A stretch of DNA of 64,000 bases from Rachicladosporium sp. CCFEE 5018. Its lineage: Eukaryota > Ascomycota > Dothideomycetes > Cladosporiales > Cladosporiaceae. Below are positions 41,308 through 52,911 of this stretch, one piece after another. Both the position numbers and the translations under genes were made by a program. The notes under the pieces were generated by a model that saw only the letters and a list, made by a program, of their open reading frames with translations, made no database searches and was not told where the DNA came from. The DNA is taken from the NCBI GenBank assembly GCA_002077045.2, contig KZ111143.1, positions 693,284-757,283 on the forward strand. The letters are read 5' to 3'. Position 1 is the stretch's first letter; every line of letters begins with the position of its first letter.

Positions 41308-44300
41308 ATGGACATACCTCAACCCACTGGCCCAGGCAAGCTTGCACCACGCCTTCTACACGACTTCCTCTCCTTCGATCCGCAGAAGAACTCCGCAACA
41401 GGCAACATCCTCACTGATCTCCCTCCTCCATTCGGAGACGCTCCTCCCCCGACGCCCCACCGAGACGCCTGCAAGCACGACTACTGCACTAAGCTGGAGC
41501 AGTCCGTGCAGCCTCCTCTCGATTTACGAGCAGACGGCACGACGGAGTACAAGCTAGCATTAGTCTGCAAGAGGTGTAGAATCCATGCAGACTTCTTCGT
41601 CAGCTTCGGAGGAGCAAGCGATCCTTGTCCGAACAGCAAGAAGCCGCTACATCATTTCAGGTCGGTGCGAGAGTTGCATACGGTCGATGCGCACAAGATA
41701 GGATTTGTTTGGGTGTGCTCGAGCGAGTCTTGTCGTGCGAGTTTGAAGCTGGTGTACAAGCTGCCGAGAATATCGAAGCCGGATGTGCTACTGCTTACGG
41801 ATAGTGGGAAGCTAAGGCAGCGATATGAGGAGATTCTTGCGGACGATCCTGGACGGGAAGGCGTGAGGCAAGCGACGCCTGTAGAGCCCTTGGCGAGATT
41901 GAGGAGGTATCTGAAAGATGCGTTAAATCCGGAGCATGAGAGGAGGTCCTTTCCTGCTAATAACAAGAGGTTCGTTGAGGCTTTCGGTGTTCAAGGCAAG
42001 GACTGCGCAGAGTTGCTGCAAGAGCTGGGATTCCAGTATGACCACAATGAGGGTTCCTGGGCTCTACCGAACCCGCCGGTGGTGGACGATCGGCTTCACT
42101 CGGACACATCATCAGCACGTGAAGATCTGGAGGATGTTCAGTACGAGCTCCTCGCTCTCATGGCGACGGTAGCTGCGCAGAACAACTGTGTAAACCCAAG
42201 CGCATCAGAGGGCTGGCCATCAGCGACACGAGACATCGAGCGAGTGCTAGCAAGCCAAGGCTACCCAAGACTGGTATCATTGCGACGCTCAGCCAGTGGT
42301 GGAGATCACAATCCCTACATCAGCAGTTTGGGTGCCGTGACGGACTTTGGCGACAGCCTCATTGAGTTCGCTTACGATCGCCAAGTAGCATGCGACCCGA
42401 TGAATGAAGCCTATTACCTCGAATGCCTTCAGGAGATCACCAAACAACGTGGATCGGAAGACCTGCAAGTGAAGATGTTTACGCAGGAAAGTGCTGGGCT
42501 AGTCAGCCGGCGAGATCTGAGAGAAGCGTACAGAACCTTCGGGCTACCTACTAATGGAGGCGGCGCCGACGACGAGAGAATACTGAACCTATTCCATGCG
42601 CAACACACTGATCTCGGTGCACAAGGGCAAGAGAATCTGCGTGAGATGCTTGGACGGATCGGCCGAGCAAGAGGATCGTCCACGTTGAATAATGCTTCAC
42701 GTCAGTCCGTGGAGACCATCGAGGAAGCATATGCATGGCTTGGTAATGGACTAGGACCGCAATCTGATGATTCAATGGTGACGACCATATACGCAGTCAA
42801 AGTGAGTGCAGAATCCCTTTCCTGAATATTGTCGCGGCCGGAGCAGACTTGGATAAATCTTTCAGGACATCGAGTCTTTCCTCTACTTGTAAATAGGGAC
42901 TCCAAGAGGTGCCTTGGTGTCGAGACCTTAGTGAGAAGATTCGTGACTACAAGCCCATCCTGCAAGCAACCGCAAGCGTGCCTTCCTCGCAGCGCTGCAA
43001 GGAACCGCACTTTCTTGCCAAGAGCGCGTTTGTCGATCATCACTGACATGAATGATCTTTCACAGACCGACGGTAACAAAGACCTGGAAGAGATCGGCCG
43101 ACGTGCGATATCAACAATCGCCAAAGAGCGCAAAAGCGACTTTCTCAACACATTTCTACTCGGCGGTGATCCAAACGAAGCGAGCATGAATGTCGACGAG
43201 GCATTGCGACTGTTGAACGTAGAAGAAAAGCTCGAAGCTGTTGACCCGACGATATGGCCTACCGTGTTCGAAAGCGCAAGAGCCGACAGAGCCGGCTCGG
43301 AGACCGAGCGGGCTATCGCCGCCGTACAGCAGGCACTTCGAGGAGGAGGCAAACCTGGCGATGATGGTAGTCCTGCACCAGAAACGTGGCCTGTAGGCTT
43401 AATAAGCCATGGCAATACATGCTACCTCAACAGTCTGCTACAGTACTACTTCAGTCTGAAGCCTCTGCGGGATATCGTGCTGGAGTATGAGAAGTTCCAG
43501 CTGGACACCAGCAAGACGACGAAGAAGGCGGAGCGCGTTGGTCAGCTCATGGTGACGATGCAGGAGATCAAGGGTGGGCAGAAGTTTGCGGAAGAGTTGA
43601 GACATTTGTTCGAGAGGATGATCAAGGAGCCTGGGTCGAAGGTTAAGCCGGAGCAGGATCTGGTTTGTCGGGCTTTCTTGGCACCTTCGGACTTCGCTTT
43701 GCTCGGGGAGAAGCTCGTCGAAGATGAGAACGCGATTGACGACAGCGACACGGTTCCTCCGCTGGTGAATGGCAGTACACCACCGGTCGAGGAAACTAGC
43801 GCGGTGCTATCGAGCGCTAGCAGCGCGACATTGCAGGCGTCTGAAGATGGCGACCTGATCGACACGCCAATGAAAGATCCTCCAGTGAACGGCGCTGAAA
43901 TGCCGCTGACTCCACCCACATCACCGAAAGTGGCACCTGACGCACCACCTCCTCTGCCACCACGTCGTCACTCGACTACAACATCAGATACATTGCGTCT
44001 GGCAGAAGAAAAGGCAAGACAACAGCAAGACGTCACAGAGGTGCACGACAGCATTACACAGCGACTACGTGCTGGGATGCAAGCCCACGGCACGGACGAT
44101 AGGGGCGAGCAGATGGACCCACTACGTGATTTGTTCGCTATTGGATTGTCGCAAACAACATTGGCACCCGCCGACGGTAAGTCGCGCACAGAGAAGATCG
44201 CGGACTCGTCGATTCTCCTGGAAGTCCCCCGAGAGCCTACGGATCTATACGCTGCACTGGACGACTACTTTGATCCGGCAAGCGTATCGGAGAGTTCCGA

Positions 44301-45249
44301 AACCCAGCAATATAAGACAATTACGTCTTTACCACCGTTAGTGCAGATCAGTATGCCAAGGATCTACTTCGACGAGGCCACCAAGAAGGGCATGAAATCG
44401 GACGTTTCCGTCCGTTTGGAAGACGAACTCTATCTAGACCGGTACTACGACTCAGCGCACCCTGACATTGTGCCCGAACGACGAAAGACGGCTTGGGAAT
44501 GGCGTAAGCGTATCAGAGAACTGAAAGCCGAACGCAAAGCTTTCATGTGCCAGAGCGACGACCTGGGGGGCTCTCTCGAAGGTCCTCACGCAGTGGCTGA
44601 GGCCGCGAAGTACATCTCCTCACTCGATGACATAAACAAGGACCTCCTGGAGATCGGTGAATCGCCTATAGACACAGCATCCGAAGTCCACGTCGCCTTG
44701 ACAACTGATGCAGCCCTGCAATCCGAACGTCTGGCAACAATAGACTCCGAAGTGCTGTCTCTCACCGGACAGCTTGACGCCCTGTTTAGTGATCTGAAGC
44801 GACATAAATATCGTCTGACGGCTTGCTTCAAACACCGAGGAGGCTCGTCTGGGGGACACTATTGGGTTTCGATCCATGACTTCAAGACTGGTATCTGGCG
44901 TAATTATAACGACGAGACGGTTAAGGAAGTGCCGTCGTCGCAGTTGCACGAGATCTTCCAGGCGAAGGAGTACATGCACGGCACCCCGACCTACGCTGTC
45001 TACGTTCGAGATGAGGACAAAGATAATATAGTCGACGCCGTGTGTCGGAATCCGGAGAAGACTGCGTCCGAGAGAGAGCCGAGTCCACGAATCGAAGCTA
45101 CGGAGATCACCGCTGGGTGGCAGGATATCGATACCAAGATGGACGGTCCCGGGGAGACGACGGTGGATCCAAGGACTCTCGAAAATGGAGGAGACTTCGT
45201 GGCTGACAACATGAAGCCGCCGGAAGATGCATCGTCGATCAAGTGGTAG
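41308..45249 (+). CDS. ubp2: Ubiquitin-specific protease Ubp2
   Basis: Exons 41308-42801 and 43066-45249 give about 1225 aa (yeast Ubp2: 1272). The ATG at 41308 (MDIPQPTGPGKLAPRLLHDF) is the first in frame and starts at the conserved N-terminus. The N-terminal half has a Cys/His region (DACKHDYCTK, VCKRCRIHADFF, FVWVCSSESC) typical of fungal Ubp2, then a helical-repeat part. The USP domain starts with the Cys box GLISHGNTCYLNSLLQYY (Cys about 617) and ends with the His box HRGGSSGGHYWVSIHD (about 1100). It has a long disordered insert (PPTSPKVAPDAPPPLPPRRH) between fingers and catalytic end. Ubp2 partners Rup1/Rsp5 and removes K63-linked chains. The intron (264 nt) is much longer than others here; the acceptor at 43065 is chosen because it rejoins VKTDGNKDLEEIGRRAISTI in frame, but a microexon inside it is possible. 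Confidence 0.9.
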
Positions 45250-48028
45250 ACTCCGAAATCGAAGACGGCTATCAAGCTGCGGTTTCCTTTTCAGGCTGGG
45301 CCGTGAGAGGATGGAGGCGGACGAAGGATTGATAGCTAGTGAATAGTCGTGGTATTGCTTCGACCTATCCAGTCTGATTGATAGCATTACTTCCGCTTCT
45401 CCAGAAATCTCAAACGTGCACTTCTGCTCACATTGGCTTGATCGCGGTCGTAAAGCGTATCCACGCACTCTTGGTGAGAGCGCGTATCGAGGGCGAAGAT
45501 GAGGACATGTCTGTACTCTCTCGACGATGTTCAAGGACAGATTGACAGTTGCCGTTGTACATATACTAGCACAGCAAAATTCGAGCTTTAAGAGAAGGGA
45601 AGATGCAAATCCTCAAACGATATTGACCCATAGCCAACTCCATGCTTGCGCACTTCCGCTTCTCTGGATATGCTAAACGTCCTCGTACTACTCCCTTGCG
45701 CGGCACGTCAACAGGGAGGCCGATGCAGCGGCCATGGAAATATGCCTTGTGCGCTTGTTGCCTTCGCTCTCCGGGGACGTCTGAAGGTTCACATGGTACT
45801 ATATCGCGCACCACGTAAGTGACATGCTGAAAAGGCCGTCGCGGAGAGAGTCCTTGAGGGTTCCCTCTTCCCCTTCGCTCTCCTGATATCCTTGGAATGT
45901 CTAGGCTACGTTTATGCGCACCACGTAAGTAGAACGGGCGTGAAGCGGTCAAAGAGAGAAAGGTTGTGCGAATCTAGCTTTGCTCTTTGGAAAGTATACA
46001 CTTCGTTCTGCAACTGTACTGCGCGCCACACGAGTGAGAGACTCGGTAGTTGGTTCCGAGAGGCAAATGGTACTTTGCGACGAGACATCTGTCGACAAGT
46101 CGATACTGTCTTACATCAATTGTGCGATCGATGGTACCTTCGCAGCTCTGGCAGTCCTCAGTGAGCCCTTGCTTCAGACATATGCGTCCTGAACGAACGG
46201 CTGCTAGTTAGGGCTCCGCGGAGAGACGATATAGCCCACAACGTGTGAACGCCAAATATGTCGATTTCTGGCTCTCTGTGGATCATTAGCACAACATGCC
46301 GTTGTCGTGACTACACGATAGGAGCACAATTCACGTCGGAGGTTTCCGAAGTGACGGAGGGCGTATAGCGGATCTTCAGGCTTTCGGAGAAGCCAAAGTT
46401 TCCCTAGCTTTGACCCCCGTCTGGCAGTCCCTGCATCTTACCGCGCTGGTGAAAGCCGAGATGGAGATCTGGCGGAGAAGCTCTAGTCGAACGTCGTGGA
46501 CCTAGCGATAGTCTTCACTTCGCAAGATCCGGAAATGGTAGATACCGGCGATACGTCGTACAGTATCTGCGACGGGAGTGTGCGGTCGCTTGGCAAAGGC
46601 CTCTACAAAGGGCCGTGGCACGCGCAATCAATGATTTCTCCAGTGCCACGAACGCCGTGAGAGCACCTTCGATCGTGTGGTGCCACGGTCACGGATTTCG
46701 TTGTCGCGTGCTCCTCGACATCTTTCCACATCGCTGGTATCATCACGACTCACGAGCGTTGCGAAGCGTCTTGGCCGACGCGACATAAGCTCGCTTCGAA
46801 GGCTTCACCTGGCTGGGCACTGTGCCGAGCGTCGCTTGGGGGCGTGGCGAGAAGGCTTGGTAGATGAAGTTCGACGTCGCATGTATTTCTGAATGCTCGA
46901 CTATTCATCGAGGTCTCTTACATGCGGTTTGGTCCAGAGTGACAGTAACGCCATCACGAGTGCAACATGCTGGAGTGACTGCCTCGAATGCCAGAGTCGT
47001 CCATTCCGCAATTTCGCCGTGTTATTTGGACCTCGAGGCGACTCGAGCGTTGTTGTCATCGGCGAAGAGCGCGCCTGCGGATGTGTTTCTGTGAGCGTTC
47101 TAGCGGGTCCACTTTACGTGGGACTGCATGCAGGTAGCAGAGCACGTTTCTTTATGCGGCTTTCTGATTGGTGTTTCAGACTTCACTTCAGTCTCTGGAA
47201 AGCCAACACTTTCCCACCTGAGCTCATGCGAGATCTGCCCGAAAGACTCTCCAGCACGTGGCGCTATTCCCAGCAAGTCCACTGATTTGCCGTGCATTTT
47301 TACTTCGCCGCTGAGCTGGGACGCTGGTGCGGTCGCGTGAGGCCGTGTTCTCGGCCATGGTGCCTGAAATCGGTATTGTTGTACAAATGTGACAGCATCT
47401 CCGTGATAGGGCAGCGCGACAGGGCTGAGCAGTTGTTGGTGTATCGTAAGGATGCCTTGGGCTTCATCAGCTGTCAGCAACCTTGTTTCGGGTTTGCCGT
47501 GCGCGAGCAAGTGGCGAGTATCATCACCACTGTATAGGGACGGGTCGAATCAACGACGGCAACATCAAATCATCGTCCTAGCGCATGAATATCAGCACTC
47601 CAAGGTTCAGACTCGGGCCATGCGATTCGATAGCCCATTTGATAGCCTTGGCCCATTGTGTGCAAGCACTCGGGCAATGGCAGCCGCAGAGACTTAGCCA
47701 CCATCTTGGCAAGGTCAAGCAATATGGATGCATGCTCAGAGTCAGCCTTGCAATTGGACGAGCGCGAAGCAAAAGCAGCGTGATCGCCGGCGTCTATGAT
47801 CTGGCCATGGGTCATGGCGTGCAGCCGGCGCTAGGTGCAGCGTATTTCGCCTCGTTCCCACATCTTTTTTCACGCTAGTAGAAAGGGAGGGTTGCACGCT
47901 TGGCGGAAGTGAGCATCCCACATATAGTGGCTGCGGCTGTCACCAGGACTGTCAAGCTTCTTCAAGTCGTTCAACGTTACTTGGCAACTTCACTTCTTCA
48001 CAGTCCACCACATTACACGTCGTCAAGC
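45250..48028. other. 2.8 kb gene-free region with degenerate repeats
   Basis: No credible gene on either strand: many short open frames, none with family content. Contains the ~105-110-bp degenerate array (45700-46060). Scattered hairpin-like CTTTCGGAGAAGC motifs (46379) also occur in the gene-free part of block 1 (about 12034 and 21508). CACGTG at 47255-47260 is a perfect Pho4-type E-box, 769 bp before the PHO84 start, and CACGTC lies about 13 bp before it. Confidence 0.55.
45700..46060. repeat. Degenerate ~105-110-bp tandem repeat, about 3 units
   Basis: GCGCACCACGTAAGT occurs exactly at 45806 and 45916 and as GCGCGCCACACGAGT at 46021. Each is preceded by a CTTCGCTCTCC-like segment (45767, 45877, and weakly at 45979). 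The spacing is 110 and 105 bp. The CGTAAGT core again resembles a splice donor. Confidence 0.65.
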
Positions 48029-49933
48029 ATGGCTACGCGAACCGTGGGAGGCAACGCTGCCTTTCACAACTTCCACAATGACTATGCTCACATTGCCGAC
48101 CCCAATGAGCGGAGAAGACTCGCGCTGGCTGAGATCGATAAGGTGGGATAGGTTGAACACGGTGATAGGACATGTGACTAATAACAATATCAGGCACCAT
48201 TCGGATGGTACCACGTTCGCGCCATCGTCGTCGCCGGCATTGGTTTCTTCACGGATGCCTACGATATCTTCGCCATTGGTCTCGTGACTGCTATGTTGGG
48301 CGTGGTCTACTGGCAAGACGACAATCTCTCCGCCACCAAACGTGGAGTGATTCCCTCCGCCTCGGACACTGCGATCAAAGTCGCCACCTCCGGCGGTACT
48401 GTCATCGGTCAACTCGGCTTCGGATACCTTGCAGATGTCGTCGGCCGCAAGAAGATGTACGGTCTTGAGTTGATTCTCATCATTTTCGCTACCACCGCAC
48501 AAGCTCTTGCCTCAGACTCTCGCAGCATCTCGATTGTCGGCATTATCATCTTCTGGCGTGTGCTCATGGGCATCGGAATCGGTGGAGACTACCCGCTTTC
48601 GTCGATCATCACCTCTGAGTTCGCAACAACGAAATGGCGTGGAGCTATGATGGGTAGCGTGTTCGCCATGCAGGGTATCGGCCAATTCGCTGCTGGCCTG
48701 GTCTCCCTTATCGTCGTCTCTGGCTTCAAGGAGAGCTTGCTCACTGCCAAGGGCCCTGCCACTTGCAGTGGTGTCTGCCAGCTTGCTGTTGACAAGATGT
48801 GGCGTGTCATCATTGGCTTCGGCGCTGTACCCGGCTGCGTCGCCCTCTACTACCGTCTGACGTAAGTTCCCCTAAAATACGTTTGGCCAAACTCAAGACA
48901 CAGACACTGATCTTACTCACAGCATCCCCGAGACCCCCCGCTACACCTTCGATGTCTCCCGCGATGTTGTCAAGGCAGGCAGCGATGTCAAGGCCTACCT
49001 CTCGTCCAAGCCCGAGGGTGTGCCCGATGAGGTCATGCGCTCCAGCGAGATGCGCAACACTGCACAGCAGATGGAGGTCCCTAAGGCATCATGGTCCGAC
49101 TTCATCGGTCACTACGGCCAGTGGAAGTACGGCAAGGTCCTGCTCGGCACGGCTGGCTCGTGGTTCTTTCTCGATGTGGCCTTCTACGGAGTCTCTCTCA
49201 ACAACGCCACAATTCTGCAAGCTATCGGCTATGCATCCGGAAGCACAATGTACCAGGTCTTCTACAACACCGCTGTCGGTAACTTGATCCTCGTCTGCGC
49301 TGGCGCCATCCCAGGTTACTGGGTGACAGTTGCAACCGTCGATACCGTTGGTCGCAAGCCAATCCAGTACATGGGCTTCGCTCTCCTCACTGTCCTCTTC
49401 TGCATTATGGGCTTCGGCTACCACAAGATCGGAGAGAAGGGTCTGCTCGCCTGCTATGTTCTTGCGCAGTTCTTTTTCAACTTCGGCCCTAACTCGACCA
49501 CTTTCATTGTGCCCGGAGAGTGCTTCCCAACACGCTACCGCTCCACTTCCCACGGCATCTCCGCTGCTTCCGGCAAAGTCGGATCCATTCTCGCCCAGGT
49601 GCTCATTGGTCCTCTCCGCATTCGCGGCGCCACGCCCACCAACAAGTCGCCTTGGCTCAACCACGTCATGGAGATCTACGCGCTGTTCATGTTCTGCGGT
49701 CTCTTCACCGCAAGTTCTCCCACAAAGCTTTACAGCTGCCTCGTACTAACATACTCTCACAGACTTTCCTCATCCCAGAGACCAAGCGCAAGACCCTCGA
49801 GCAGCTTGCTGGTGAGGTGCCAGGCACGCCCGAGTACGACCCGAGACTTGCTGGCGGCCACCAGGCTCGCACCGACTCTGACCCAAGCGAGGAGGGTGTG
49901 TACGGTGGCGAGAAGGCTGCCAACAACGTGTAG
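48029..49933 (+). CDS. pho84: High-affinity phosphate transporter Pho84 (MFS, H+/Pi symporter)
   Basis: Four exons: 48029-48142, 48194-48861, 48923-49709 and 49763-49933; 579 aa (yeast Pho84: 587). Twelve membrane segments fall in two halves, split by a hydrophilic loop (DVVKAGSDVKAYLSSKPEGV). Family signatures are visible: GFFTDAYDIFAIGLVT with the conserved acidic pair in TM1, GYLADVVGRKKMYG after TM2, GIGIGGDYPLSSIITSEFA in TM4, NFGPNSTTFIVPGECFPTRY in the second half, and FLIPETKRKTLE after TM12. Located in the plasma membrane, it imports phosphate with protons and acts as a transceptor in yeast. The third intron has a GC donor (ACC|GCAAGT) and a good CTAAC branch site. E-box-type CACGTG lies upstream at 47255, matching PHO regulation, but is not proof. 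Confidence 0.95.
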
Positions 49934-50482
49934 ATACTTTCCGACTGTAGCAATGTTATATTAGCTGAGACTAGATCACTGTAATCGCAATTTTCCATTA
50001 TCAATCCGTACTCGTTTGGCAGCCTGTCCCTGCTCCTTGTCGAGGTCAATCAGCATCTAGTTGTGTCGGGTGGTCTCCTGAGAGGTCGTGCGCCTACTGC
50101 TGATTTTGCATCGTCATCACGTACGGCGGAAAGGTCGCTGGGCTGCGTCAACCTCAGAGCCTGGTACGCTCAGATGAAAGCTCGACACTACTCTGCAGGC
50201 TGTCTTGATACCTCGACTGGGTTTGTCTTGCCTCAGTTCCAGCCAGTCCGAGGTTATCATTTCCGTCGTCGGATTCGCACGTCATCAGCTTGCTGATCAG
50301 GCTCACTTCGTCTTTGTCTACTTAATGCATCCAGTCGTGAGATCGATTGCACTCCCACAGCTGAACCAGCCGGAAGACATACAACGTCCCGATCGGGCCG
50401 TGCATAGTCATTACACGACGGTCGAACACACGCTTGAGAAGTCGCTTAGTCGATCACCGATCGCCACTCTTTCATCGCAACC
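49934..50482. other. Intergenic region between PHO84 and the VOC gene
   Basis: About 550 bp holding the PHO84 3' UTR and the VOC gene promoter. No gene seen. Confidence 0.5.
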
Positions 50483-50951
50483 ATGATCTCAGGCATCCTT
50501 CACATCAACCTCCTCGTCCCGCCCGGCACCCTCAATCACGCCCAGGTCTTCTACGGCGACACTCTCGGCCTCACGCCCCGCGCAGTACCAGTGCACATGA
50601 ATGGTCGTCTCGCATGGTTCGACATCGGCTCCTCGGGCCAACAAGTCCACGTAGCTATCGGCACGAACGAGCCAGCTTCTTCACGGCATCCTTGCTTTCG
50701 CGTGGAGAGCAAGGAGAAGCTTACGGAGTTGAGGGAGCGGGTTTGGGAGAGTCATGTGAAAGGTGGGGAGGCGGCGCCGAAGGAGGCTGATAAGCCGGGG
50801 GAGGGGATTAGAGGTATGTGCACTGATTGATGTGAGAAACTGGAAAGGGTGTGTTGCTAAATTTTTGGTGGCAGGCGACCAGAGTGCAGAGTTCCCCACA
50901 AGATTCTTCTGCAGAGACTTCGCGGGTAATCGATTGGAGTTTAGTATATGA
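50483..50951 (+). CDS. Glyoxalase/bleomycin-resistance (VOC) superfamily protein, 135 aa
   Basis: Exons 50483-50813 and 50875-50951 (GTATGT donor, GGCAG acceptor, 61-bp intron). The protein has the beta-alpha-beta-beta-beta pattern of one VOC fold: ISGILHINLLVPPGTLNHAQ, VFYGDTLGLTPRAVP, RLAWFDIGSSGQQVHVAIG, then HPCFRV and, from exon 2, TRFFCRDFAGNRLEFSI. The metal-ligand positions common to VOC enzymes appear as His8 (ILHIN), His near HVAIG and Glu in RLEF, so binding of a divalent metal is plausible. The substrate is unknown; glyoxalase I proper is larger. The convergent PLP decarboxylase ends only 42 bp away. Confidence 0.85.
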
Positions 50952-50993
50952 TGTCGAGTATGATCAAGTGGTCTACTACGAGCGTGCCAGTCA

Positions 50994-52451
50994 CTAATCG
51001 CGGGCTACATCATCCATCACCTCTTTGATCAGCGCGATGTCCCTCTCGACGTCTACCTGCCAATTCGACACCGCAAAGCGCGCCGCTGGTTTGCCATCCC
51101 ACTGTGTCCCGCTGACATAGATTCGCTTGCTACCATTGATCCGTTGCACCAACCCATCACTCAATGCGTGGTTTTTCGCTCTGAACAGAACGATGACGTA
51201 CACACTCTCCAGTCTCTGCTCTAAGGTCCGCGAGGGATCACTCGGCAACAGCTCGTACGCACTATGCCCTTCAATGTAAGTGGCGATTGCTCGGACAAGG
51301 CTGATTTGGCGCACGAGCATCTCGGTGTAGCCAATCTTACCATATGCCATCAGCGAGGCATACACAGGCAATGCGCGGAAGCGGCGTGAGTTCTCGATCC
51401 CGATGTTCAGAGGTGAGGGAATGCTGGGTTCAGATGCGTTTGTTGGTTGCGAGGCTGCAGTCGCAAGGTAAGCAGCGTTCGGGTTCTGGAAACAGTGCTG
51501 GGCCAAGGCAAGGCTTTTTGAGAAGAGGAAGCCGCAATCGTATGGAACGTTGAGGAGCTTGTGGGCATCACCTGTGATAGAGTCGGCAAGCTCCACGCCT
51601 GCGACACCCTCGAGCAGGGCATCGTAGCCAACGTTTCTGGGAAGAAGTCGAGCAGGCAGACCAAAGGCTGCATCGACATGTATCCAGGCACCGTACTCAT
51701 CTGCAAGCTTGCGGATGATTCGCATGTCATCCCCGTTCGTAGCGAAGAGGCCAGTGTTGATTTCCGCGCAGGATACGGCTATGATCGAAGCTGTACGTGG
51801 AGTCTTGAGAGCCCGTGCTAGCTCAGGAATGTCAAAGGGATGAGAGGCAGTGTCACAGCCAACATCTATGAAGCAATTGCGACCGAGACCAACGAGAGCG
51901 GCTGCTTTTCGTAGAGACGAATGTGGCACAGTCGTTACTATCTGTACGCGATCGATCTCGGCAGCGGTCATGGCCTCGAAGAGACCGTGTTCGGCTACAC
52001 TTCCAGAGTTGAAGAGACCAACCCTCCGCGCTGCTTCTCTCACGACGTACTCCCGTCCGCAAATTAGGCCAATGACATTACTAGCCGTGGCCCCGGTCGT
52101 GAAAGTCCTATGCGGCCACTCGGCTGGTGTAAGATCGACCAGATCACATAGCATTCGTAGCGCGGCATCCTCGATGTTGGTAGCAGCTGTCTCGTGTGGC
52201 AAGTGGACTTGCACGTTCTGGTCGTGCGCTGTGACAAGGTTGTCTGCAAATGCCGCGATTGGCGTCGAGCCGCCTGTAACAAAACCGTAGTAGTTGGGAG
52301 ACTGGGAGGACTTGTTCAGGGCCGGGACGAGATCGTTGTGTAAGTGGTGTCGAGTCGCTTCATCGCCATGGCCGTTCGGTGGTATCTTCGAAAGCAAGCT
52401 TGTCCGGGCGTGCTGAAGAGCGAACTCGGATGGTAGCACACCCGAGGCCAT
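50994..52451 (-). CDS. PLP-dependent group II amino-acid decarboxylase family enzyme
   Basis: Single exon, 485 aa. Group II decarboxylase/cysteine-desulfinate-like fold with the N-terminal helical arm. YYGFVTGGSTPIAAFADNL is near residue 55 and HLPHETAATNIEDAALRMLC at 83-101. TFTTGATASNVIGL at 117 contacts the PLP phosphate. WIHVDAAFGLPARLL carries the Asp (about 260) that pairs with the pyridine nitrogen, and DSITGDAHKLLNVPYDCG carries the Schiff-base Lys (about 298). The substrate cannot be read from sequence; the family includes aromatic amino acid, glutamate and related decarboxylases. No targeting peptide is seen. The ATG at 52451 is followed by ASGVLPSEFALQHARTSLL; an upstream part, if any, would need another exon. 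Intact. Confidence 0.88.
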   Translation of the reverse strand: MASGVLPSEFALQHARTSLLSKIPPNGHGDEATRHHLHNDLVPALNKSSQSPNYYGFVTGGSTPIAAFADNLVTAHDQNVQVHLPHETAATNIEDAALRMLCDLVDLTPAEWPHRTFTTGATASNVIGLICGREYVVREAARRVGLFNSGSVAEHGLFEAMTAAEIDRVQIVTTVPHSSLRKAAALVGLGRNCFIDVGCDTASHPFDIPELARALKTPRTASIIAVSCAEINTGLFATNGDDMRIIRKLADEYGAWIHVDAAFGLPARLLPRNVGYDALLEGVAGVELADSITGDAHKLLNVPYDCGFLFSKSLALAQHCFQNPNAAYLATAASQPTNASEPSIPSPLNIGIENSRRFRALPVYASLMAYGKIGYTEMLVRQISLVRAIATYIEGHSAYELLPSDPSRTLEQRLESVYVIVLFRAKNHALSDGLVQRINGSKRIYVSGTQWDGKPAARFAVSNWQVDVERDIALIKEVMDDVARD

Positions 52452-52911
52452 GACACTCTTGTGATTGAGCAGATTTGTTTGCTCCCATGAAGCAGCGAGA
52501 GTGGGTCAGTGCGATATGTTGTCTTGACAGAGAGAGAGCTTGAGATAGGAGATGTTGCAAGAGATGTCGGGAGCGATCGAATACTTACTCGAGACTGTCG
52601 GCTATACTACACACTCGGCTGCATTGCGATGTAAAGTTGGTCGCGCTACAGGAGTCATACAGCATCTCTGGGTATAGCAGCTTGGATGCATGTGCTCACT
52701 TTGGCGGTCAACGGAATTTCCTTGCAGGCACATGCACCCACCAGATTGAACGCTGCGAAGCACGTGATGTGGTGCTCTAGCGTGTTTCTACGCGAGTCTT
52801 GGCATCGACAACACCTTATCCCACTCTCCCATGTCGACTTCACGCGTCCACCCTTCCAACCCACCATATTGTAGCCTCCCAGCGCTGCCATAGCTGCAAT
52901 GGTGGCCTCAG
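52452..52911. promoter_or_regulatory. Divergent promoter region: PLP decarboxylase and RecQ-like gene
   Basis: 460 bp between divergent starts. No gene. No specific element recognised. Confidence 0.45.
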
